NCBI GenBank assembly: GCA_046045995.1
Contig: JBJOKR010000170.1
Coordinates: 1 to 10,488 of the forward strand
Direction: 5' to 3'
Source of the DNA: Indioceanicola sp046045995
Lineage (GTDB): Bacteria; Pseudomonadota; Alphaproteobacteria; Azospirillales; Azospirillaceae
DNA: 10,488 nucleotides
Part shown: piece by piece, positions 5,966-10,488 of the stretch
How the letters are laid out: each line of letters opens with the position of its first letter
Position numbering within the stretch: position 1 is the stretch's first letter
Position numbers and translations under genes: made by a program
Notes under the pieces: model-generated
What the model saw: only the letters and a program-made list of their open reading frames with translations
The model's database searches: none
Told to the model about the DNA's origin: nothing

Positions 5966-8143
5966 ATGCCCGCGACGGCACCGCCCAACCCGCAGACAGG
6001 ACCCGACCACACCGCCAGCAGCCTGACGCCGACCCCGGCCCAGGGGCCGCGGCTGGTGATGATGGTCCTGTTGATCATGGTCCTATGCATCGCCGGAATG
6101 ACCGCCGCCATCGAATGGAGCGGGCGGGCCCAGGACGGTGCGGCGGCGGAACGGTCCATCCGTCAAGTGGAACAGGCCCTAATGCTGGAGATGGAGCGGC
6201 TGACGGCCACCGCCGGGGATTACGCGGTCTGGGACGATGCCGTCCGCGCCCTGACCGGTGAGCCGGACCCCGACTGGGTCCTGTCCAACCTGGGGCCCAA
6301 CCTGGTGCAGAATTTCAACGTCACCCGCGCCGTGGTGGCCGATCCAGGTGGCATCATCCAGGTGGCGACCATGGCCGGGGCGCCCACACCCGCCCTTCGC
6401 GGCACGATGCTGGAGCCCCATCTGCGTCTGCTGGCCGATCGGGTCGCCACCGGTGCCCGTCCGCCGGGCGGGGAAGAGGCGACGGCGCCCGGATCCCCGG
6501 GGGACATCGGATCGGCGCCCTGGGGCCCGGCATCGGCATCCGCCCTGGTGCGGTCCGGCAATGAGGTGTATCTGGCTGCCGCCGCCGCTGTCACATGGCA
6601 GGCCTTGCCGACGGTGGAACGTGCGGCGGGGGAGGATGGGCCCCCCCCACCCCGCCTGCTGATCCTGATGAAGCCGCTGGTGCCCGATCTGCTGGCGCTG
6701 TTGCGCACGCTGCTGCTGCTGCCGGATCTTGAGCGCCTGCCGCCCGAGGCCGAAACGGACGGGAGCGGTGCCAACGGGCCGACCCTCCTGCCGCTCACGG
6801 GCCCCGACGGCAGCGTGATCGGCCGGATGGCCTGGACAGCACCCACCCCGGCGGCGGATTTCCGTCAGCAGGTGCGGCCGTTGGCCATGCCCCTGCTGGT
6901 GGCGATGGGGGTCATCACCATGCTGTTCATTTCCCGTGCGCAGGCGGTGGCCCAGGAACTGCGCGATGCCGCCCAGGCCCGGGAACGCAGTGAGGACCGC
7001 TACCGCGCCCTGGTGGAGGCGGTGCCCGACCTGATCGCGCTGGTGGAGAATGGCCGCATCGTCCTGGTCAATGGCGGCGGGGCCGCCATCCTGGGCATGC
7101 CGGGGGCGCAGGGGGTGGTCGGGCGGCTGTGGACCGATTTCGTCACGGAGGGCGACCGGCCCGCCATGCTGCGCCTTCTGGCCGCCCATGGGCGGGACAG
7201 CCAGCGCGGCGCCCGGCCGGAGCATGTCTGGCTGGCCCTGCGGCTGCTGCGCCCCGGCGGTACCACGGCGGTGGAGATCACGGCCGTGCCCGTGGGCCCG
7301 CTGGAGGGGCGGCTGGCCTTGGTCGTCGCCCGCGACATCACCAAGCATGTGGAGGTGCGGGAAAGCCTGCGCCAAGCCCAGACCCAGGCCGCCCTGGCCG
7401 ACCGGGCCAAGGTCCAGTTCCTGTCCAACATCAGCCACGAGCTGCGCACGCCCCTGAACGCCATCATCGGCTTTTCCGAGATCCTGAAGGATGAGCTGCT
7501 GGGCACCATGGGGAACCCCCAGTACAAGGATTACGCCGCCGATATCCATGACGGCGGGCTTCGCCTGTTGCGGCTGGTCAACGACCTGATCGACCTCGCG
7601 CGGATCGATGCCGGGCGGCTGGACCTGCGGGAGGCCTGGATCGACATGGCGGCCCTGGTGGACCGCTGCCTGCGCCTGGTCGGGCAGAAGGCCGAACAGG
7701 GCGGCATCGCCCTGACGGCGGAGGTGGAGGAGCCGTGCCGCCGCGTTCTGGCGGATGAGGTGCGGCTGAAACAGGCGGTGGTGAACCTGCTGAACAACGC
7801 CGTCACCTTCACCCAGCGGGGCGGCCGTGTCGCCCTGACCATCGCGCCCACCGCCGGCGGGGACGTTGCCGTGACCGTGTCGGACAACGGCCCCGGCATG
7901 ACGGTGGAGGCGGCGGCCCTCGCGCTTGAGGCCTTCACCCAGGTGGAGGGCGGGCACAACCGGCGCCAGCCGGGGGCCGGGCTGGGCCTGCCCCTGGCCA
8001 AGGGCTATGCGGAGGCCCATGGCGGCACCCTGGACCTGACCAGCGCCCCTGGGCTGGGGACGGTGGTTACCATCACCCTGCCGGGCACCCGCCTGCCACC
8101 GCCGTCGGTCCGGTCGGCCCTTCCGCCCGGCGGCCGGGCTTGA
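5966..8143 (+). CDS. Membrane sensor histidine kinase, CHASE4-PAS-HisKA-HATPase
   Basis: A 725-residue inner-membrane kinase. TM1 spans about 30-50. A periplasmic CHASE4-type sensor follows, marked by LTATAGDYAVWDDAVRAL (79-96) and DPDWVLSNLGPNLVQNF (101-117). TM2 spans about 304-323. No HAMP is apparent: TM2 leads through a short helical linker (325-345) into a PAS domain (about 343-460). HisKA has SHELRTPLN with phospho-acceptor H491. The HATPase domain has an N box VVNLLNNAV (605-613), G1 DNGPGM (640-645), F box EAFTQV and G2 GAGLGL (670-675). The usual NAxKFT lysine is threonine at 614. The sensor has Gly/Pro-rich insertions (163-190, 221-230, 258-272), and C8 at 6641-6648 encodes part of one. 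Start choice is uncertain: the purines before ATG 5966 are too close to be a good Shine-Dalgarno, and a GTG at 6055 near TM1 is an alternative. No response regulator adjoins it. Confidence 0.93.
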   Translation: MPATAPPNPQTGPDHTASSLTPTPAQGPRLVMMVLLIMVLCIAGMTAAIEWSGRAQDGAAAERSIRQVEQALMLEMERLTATAGDYAVWDDAVRALTGEPDPDWVLSNLGPNLVQNFNVTRAVVADPGGIIQVATMAGAPTPALRGTMLEPHLRLLADRVATGARPPGGEEATAPGSPGDIGSAPWGPASASALVRSGNEVYLAAAAAVTWQALPTVERAAGEDGPPPPRLLILMKPLVPDLLALLRTLLLLPDLERLPPEAETDGSGANGPTLLPLTGPDGSVIGRMAWTAPTPAADFRQQVRPLAMPLLVAMGVITMLFISRAQAVAQELRDAAQARERSEDRYRALVEAVPDLIALVENGRIVLVNGGGAAILGMPGAQGVVGRLWTDFVTEGDRPAMLRLLAAHGRDSQRGARPEHVWLALRLLRPGGTTAVEITAVPVGPLEGRLALVVARDITKHVEVRESLRQAQTQAALADRAKVQFLSNISHELRTPLNAIIGFSEILKDELLGTMGNPQYKDYAADIHDGGLRLLRLVNDLIDLARIDAGRLDLREAWIDMAALVDRCLRLVGQKAEQGGIALTAEVEEPCRRVLADEVRLKQAVVNLLNNAVTFTQRGGRVALTIAPTAGGDVAVTVSDNGPGMTVEAAALALEAFTQVEGGHNRRQPGAGLGLPLAKGYAEAHGGTLDLTSAPGLGTVVTITLPGTRLPPPSVRSALPPGGRA
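8125..8139 (+). terminator. GC stem-loop at the end of the CHASE4 kinase gene
   Basis: GCCCGG (8125-8130) and CCGGGC (8134-8139) form a perfect 6-bp stem with a CGG loop, just before the TGA at 8141. It lies inside the coding sequence (Pro-Gly-Gly-Arg tail) and has no T-run, so any role in termination is weakly supported. Confidence 0.2.
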
Positions 8144-8228
8144 GGGAAAATGCGACGGCCGCTGGTGCCGAAGGGGATAGCACAGCCTTGAGCACTGGAT
8201 TTCAGGGCATTATCCCGCACCCTTGCGC

Positions 8229-8257
8229 TTGCGGCCATGGGCAAACGGCGCGATAGT
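8229..8257 (+). promoter_or_regulatory. Possible sigma-70-type promoter for the soluble kinase
   Basis: TTGCGG (8229-8234), a 17-base spacer and GATAGT (8252-8257) make a loose -35/-10 pair. Transcription would begin about 8263-8265, only a few bases before the ATG at 8269, which has no Shine-Dalgarno. The 125-bp gap (8144-8268) otherwise holds nothing I can identify. In this GC-rich background, promoter reading by eye is unreliable. Confidence 0.2.
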
Positions 8258-8268
8258 TACGCTCACCC

Positions 8269-9939
8269 ATGTGTGCAGATGCGCGTCATAGCCGGCGACG
8301 GCCAGACAAAAAGGACATGCCGGTCGGCGACTGGCAGTCGGCGATCGGCCATGACCAGAAGGCGCTGAACCAACCCGGTGACGCAGGGATTCCGGGCCTG
8401 GGTGTGGGCGCACTCCTGACCCTTCTGGATCATTGCGAGGAAGCGATGGTCGTGATCGGGCCCGATGGAAGCCGGGCCACGGTCGGCCGAATGCCCACCG
8501 AATGCCCAGCGCCGCCGGAACCGCTGCCGGAACCGTTGCTCAATCCGCCGCCGACCCTGTACCACATCCTGCACGTCAACCCGGTCTTCGCCACCCGCCT
8601 GGGCCTGTGCCCGGCGGACCTGGTGGGAAGGTGCCCGCGGGTGATGCTGGACGGATTGGTGGAGCCCTTCGCCCGGGACATGATCGTGTCGGCCCTGCAT
8701 CGGGGGGAGGCGATCCGACTGGAGACCTGGGTGCGCCCGGGCCGCGGGGCCACCCATCTGGCGGAGATAGACGGCGTGCCCCTGGGCGCTGGTCTGTTCG
8801 GACTGATCGCGCGCGACGTTTCCGCCCTGGCGGGAGAGGCGCGGCTGCGCGACGCCATCGAATCCCTGAACGACGCCTTCCTTCTAGTCGATCCCCAAGA
8901 CCGGATCGTCATGTTCAACCGCCGCCTGCTTGAGATCTATCCCGAAATGGCGCCTCTGCTGCGGCCCGGGGTGCGGATGGAGGCGCTGACCCGGGCATCG
9001 ATCGCCGCCGGCCTGTTCCCGGAAGCGATGGGCAGGGAGGAGGCGTTCCTGATGGAGCGGATGGCCCGCTTCCATGCGCCCATGGGGCCCATCGAGTACC
9101 GCATCCGGGAGGATCACTGGGTCCGCATCCGGGAGACACGCACCCCGGATGGTTGGACCGTCAGCATCCGGACCGACATCACCGCCGAACGGGTGACGGA
9201 ACTGCGTCTCAGGGCGGAAGCGTTGCGGGCGGAGGAATCGAGCCGGGCCAAATCCCGTTTCCTGTCGGCGATGAGCCATGAGCTGCGCACGCCCCTGAAC
9301 CTGATCCTGGGCTTTTCCGACATCCTGCGCAGCCCCGACGGCGGCTTGACCGACCCGCGCCAGCGGTCCTTCGCGGAGGATATCCACGAGGCCGGGTCCT
9401 ACCTCCTGGACCTGATCAACGACATCCTGGATATGTCCAAGATCGAGGCGGGGAAGTACGAGCTGCGCATCGGCGGTGTCACCGTCTACCGCCTGATCGA
9501 GGATACGGCCCGTCTGGTGCGCCAGCAGGCGGGGGAGCGGGCGCTGATCCTTGACCTGGACCTGTCGCCCGATCTTCCGCCCCGTATCCGGGCGGATGGG
9601 CGGGCCCTGCGGCAGGTATTGCTGAACCTGCTGGCCAATGCCCTGAAATTCACCCATGCCGGGGGGCGGATCACCATTCGGGGCCGCGCCTGCGACAGCC
9701 ATCTGGAGATCGCGGTGAGCGATACCGGCATCGGTATCCCGGCCGATGCCCTGCCCCGGCTGGCACAGCCCTTCGAGCAGATCGACAACGCCCTGAACCG
9801 CCGCCACCAGGGCACCGGCTTGGGTCTTGCCCTGTCCAAAAGCCTGGTGGAACTGCACCAGGGCCGCCTGACCATCGAAAGCGAACCCGGCCAGGGCACC
9901 ACCGTGACCATGACCCTCCCCATCGTCCTGGACCGCTGA
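8269..9939 (+). CDS. Soluble sensor histidine kinase, PAS-PAS-HisKA-HATPase
   Basis: A 556-residue kinase with no membrane segment, so probably cytoplasmic. The first PAS-like region (about 46-185) starts ALLTLLDHCEEAMVVIGPDG and is split by a Pro/Glu-rich insert (76-96). The second (about 190-306) is a PAS_7-type domain: AIESLNDAFLLVDPQDRIVM (196-215) through TPDGWTVSIRTDIT (292-305). HisKA has SHELRTPLN with phospho-acceptor H337, then DILDMSKIEAGK. The HATPase has NLLANALKFT (453-462), G1 DTGIGI (485-490), F box and G2 GTGLGLALSK (515-524), so it should be active. The start is uncertain: ATG 8269 has no Shine-Dalgarno, and the in-frame ATG at 8317 has AAGGA too close to it. The gene lies 125 bp after the CHASE4 kinase gene. 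The signal and the cognate regulator are not in view. Confidence 0.92.
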   Translation: MCADARHSRRRPDKKDMPVGDWQSAIGHDQKALNQPGDAGIPGLGVGALLTLLDHCEEAMVVIGPDGSRATVGRMPTECPAPPEPLPEPLLNPPPTLYHILHVNPVFATRLGLCPADLVGRCPRVMLDGLVEPFARDMIVSALHRGEAIRLETWVRPGRGATHLAEIDGVPLGAGLFGLIARDVSALAGEARLRDAIESLNDAFLLVDPQDRIVMFNRRLLEIYPEMAPLLRPGVRMEALTRASIAAGLFPEAMGREEAFLMERMARFHAPMGPIEYRIREDHWVRIRETRTPDGWTVSIRTDITAERVTELRLRAEALRAEESSRAKSRFLSAMSHELRTPLNLILGFSDILRSPDGGLTDPRQRSFAEDIHEAGSYLLDLINDILDMSKIEAGKYELRIGGVTVYRLIEDTARLVRQQAGERALILDLDLSPDLPPRIRADGRALRQVLLNLLANALKFTHAGGRITIRGRACDSHLEIAVSDTGIGIPADALPRLAQPFEQIDNALNRRHQGTGLGLALSKSLVELHQGRLTIESEPGQGTTVTMTLPIVLDR

Positions 9940-9943
9940 CGGG

Positions 9944-9956
9944 GCCGGGCGCCGGC
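9944..9956 (+). terminator. GC hairpin after the soluble kinase stop
   Basis: GCCGG (9944-9948) and CCGGC (9952-9956) pair around GCG, five bases after the TGA. TTGG follows rather than a T-run. It is a candidate end-of-gene structure only. Confidence 0.25.
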
Positions 9957-9980
9957 TTGGCTTGGGTCGGGTCGGGTTGG
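9956..9980 (+). repeat. 5-nt G-rich short tandem array
   Basis: Five consecutive pentamers read CTTGG CTTGG GTCGG GTCGG GTTGG. All end in GG and three begin with G, giving evenly spaced GG or GGG runs on the plus strand. This could fold as a weak two-tier G-quadruplex in RNA or simply be slippage-derived. Confidence 0.6.
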
Positions 9981-9982
9981 AA

Positions 9983-10018
9983 CACCAAGGGCACCAAGGG
10001 CACCAAGATCACCAAGGG
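9983..10018 (+). repeat. Four tandem 9-nt units, consensus CACCAAGGG
   Basis: Units at 9983-9991, 9992-10000 and 10010-10018 are identical (CACCAAGGG); the unit at 10001-10009 reads CACCAAGAT. Degenerate units of the same 9-nt period occur in the opposite orientation at 10122-10148, for example CGCCAAGGG read as the complement of 10130-10138. Confidence 0.8.
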
Positions 10019-10082
10019 ACCGGGGCGCGGGGTGGCAGTGGTGCTGAGACGTAGCCTATGCCCTTGTTGCACCTGATTTTTT

Positions 10083-10273
10083 ACCACGGGGGCACGGGGA
10101 GCACGGGGTTTCACGGGGGGCTTCGGTGCCCCTTGGCGACCGTGGTGTCCAATCCGCGCAAAGCGCAACAAACCATTTTGCCTGCGGCGCTGGGCAGCGA
10201 TGGTGGATCGGCCGGGAGCCCCCCGACAACCACGCGATCACGGAAACCCCCGTGTACCCCGTGCCCCCGTGGT
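10083..10273. repeat. Widely spaced imperfect inverted repeat, CCCCGTG-rich arms
   Basis: The left arm 10083-10112 and right arm 10243-10273 are inverted copies. ACCACGGGGGCACGGGG (10083-10099) is matched perfectly by the complement of 10257-10273. After two mismatches, CACGGGG (10102-10108) matches the complement of 10248-10254. One inserted base then precedes TTTC, which matches GAAA at 10243-10246. About 130 bases separate the arms. There is no transposase, and I see no clear target-site duplication beside the arms. It may be a MITE- or REP-like intergenic element, or a structure serving both convergent transcripts. Confidence 0.7.
10117..10132. terminator. TTCGG-loop hairpin inside the inverted-repeat element
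   Basis: GGGGC (10117-10121) and GCCCC (10128-10132) close a TTCGGT loop on the plus strand. It lies between the convergent genes, but no T-run follows on either strand, so termination would need another factor. Confidence 0.3.
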
Positions 10274-10311
10274 GAAACGGATGGACGGCCCAGGGACCGA
10301 AGCCGCCGCCC

Positions 10312-10488
10312 TTACTTCGGCGGCATGCGCAGGGCGCCGTCCAGGCGGATGGTTTCGCCGTTCAGCATGCTGTTTTCCACGATGTGCTGGGCCAGGGCGG
10401 CGTATTCCTCCGGCCGGCCGAGGCGGGAGGGGAAGGGCACCTGCTTGCCCAGGCTGTCCTGCGCCTCCTGGGGCAGGCCCAGCATCAT
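10312..10488 (-). CDS. 3-hydroxyacyl-CoA dehydrogenase type 2-like SDR, C-terminal part
   Basis: The window ends inside this minus-strand gene; only its last 58 codons plus TAA are present, and its start lies beyond 10488. The visible residues include QVPFPSRLGRPEEYAALAQH and LNGETIRLDGALRMPPK. From memory these align closely with the end of human HSD10 (HSD17B10), which reads VPFPSRLGDPAEYAHL and LNGEVIRLDGAIRMQP. This is the substrate-loop and C-terminal region of a classical short-chain dehydrogenase; the NAD-binding glycine motif and the Ser-Tyr-Lys residues are off the window. Family members oxidise 3-hydroxyacyl-CoA to 3-ketoacyl-CoA with NAD+ in fatty-acid or branched-chain amino-acid breakdown. 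It converges on the soluble kinase gene. It is truncated only by the window edge, with no sign of a broken gene. Confidence 0.9.
   Translation of the reverse strand: MMLGLPQEAQDSLGKQVPFPSRLGRPEEYAALAQHIVENSMLNGETIRLDGALRMPPK

Larger units (their letters stand above)
9940..10311. other. Repeat-rich non-coding interval between convergent genes
   Basis: These 372 bases separate the stop of the plus-strand kinase from the stop of the minus-strand dehydrogenase. Open frames here translate to short-period repeats (such as LVPLVPLV) and are not credible genes. The interval holds a small GC hairpin, a 5-nt G-rich array, a 9-nt tandem array, a T6 run (10077-10082) and a widely spaced inverted repeat, each listed separately. 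A further pair of 9-nt inverted arms, TTGTTGCAC (10064-10072) and GCGCAACAA (10163-10171), matches at 8 of 9. Confidence 0.75.

Noticed and set aside
6179..8020. Open frame of 613 codons antisense to the CHASE4 kinase
   Set aside because: Composition is dominated by Gly, Gln, His and Arg, with no recognisable domain. It is a complement of a real coding frame.
7439..9300. Identical 21-base stretch in the two kinases (7439-7459 and 9280-9300) as a possible recombination site
   Set aside because: It encodes the conserved ELRTPLN phospho-acceptor motif with preferred codons; protein conservation explains it.
8884..9858. Open frame of 324 codons antisense to the soluble kinase
   Set aside because: It is the shadow of HisKA/HATPase coding sequence and has no independent motif.
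10077..10082. T6 run as an intrinsic terminator for the soluble kinase
   Set aside because: The only stem before it is GGTGC/GCACC (10040-10044, 10069-10073) with a 24-base loop, too weak for a confident call.
9983..10273. CRISPR array
   Set aside because: The direct repeats are 9 nt with no spacers, the longer repeats are inverted rather than direct, and there is no cas gene in the window.

Overview
The window is very GC-rich (about two thirds G+C by eye). Third codon positions are almost always G or C, and several long antisense frames are open only because of that bias. Protein content (a CHASE4 histidine kinase, a compact M17 aminopeptidase beside a MarR and a C40 peptidase, a RoxA/MauG-type di-heme cytochrome, an HSD10-type dehydrogenase) fits an alphaproteobacterium, probably of the Azospirillum/Niveispirillum group. 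That placement is inference from gene style, not from a marker gene.

Left third, minus strand: a glutathione S-transferase (2128-2781) lies upstream of an exported or membrane-anchored di-heme c-type cytochrome (159-2000) of the cytochrome c peroxidase/MauG/RoxA superfamily. About 240 bp of divergent intergenic DNA follows, with a near-perfect 21-nt direct repeat whose second copy supplies the Shine-Dalgarno of the next gene.

Middle and right, plus strand: a GTG-started M17 (leucyl aminopeptidase-like) peptidase (3022-4407), a short MarR-type regulator (4578-4991), and a C40 NlpC/P60 endopeptidase with two SH3b-like regions (4991-5863) whose start overlaps the MarR stop by one base. The three fit a cytoplasmic cell-wall-peptide or oligopeptide degradation set under local MarR control (inference). 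Two sensor histidine kinases follow: a membrane kinase CHASE4-TM-PAS-HisKA-HATPase (5966-8143) and a soluble kinase PAS-PAS-HisKA-HATPase (8269-9939). No response regulator is present, so both look like orphans.

Right end: a 372-bp non-coding interval (9940-10311) separates the second kinase from a convergent gene. It is full of short-period repeats: a 5-nt G-rich array, four tandem 9-nt units, and a roughly 31-36-nt imperfect inverted repeat with arms about 130 bp apart. The window ends inside a minus-strand short-chain dehydrogenase whose last 58 residues closely resemble the C-terminus of 3-hydroxyacyl-CoA dehydrogenase type 2 (HSD10).

I see no rRNA, tRNA, CRISPR array, transposase, phage gene or defence system. 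The least explained part is the repeat-rich convergent interval; the most interesting protein questions are the substrate of the RoxA/MauG-like cytochrome and the partners of the two kinases.
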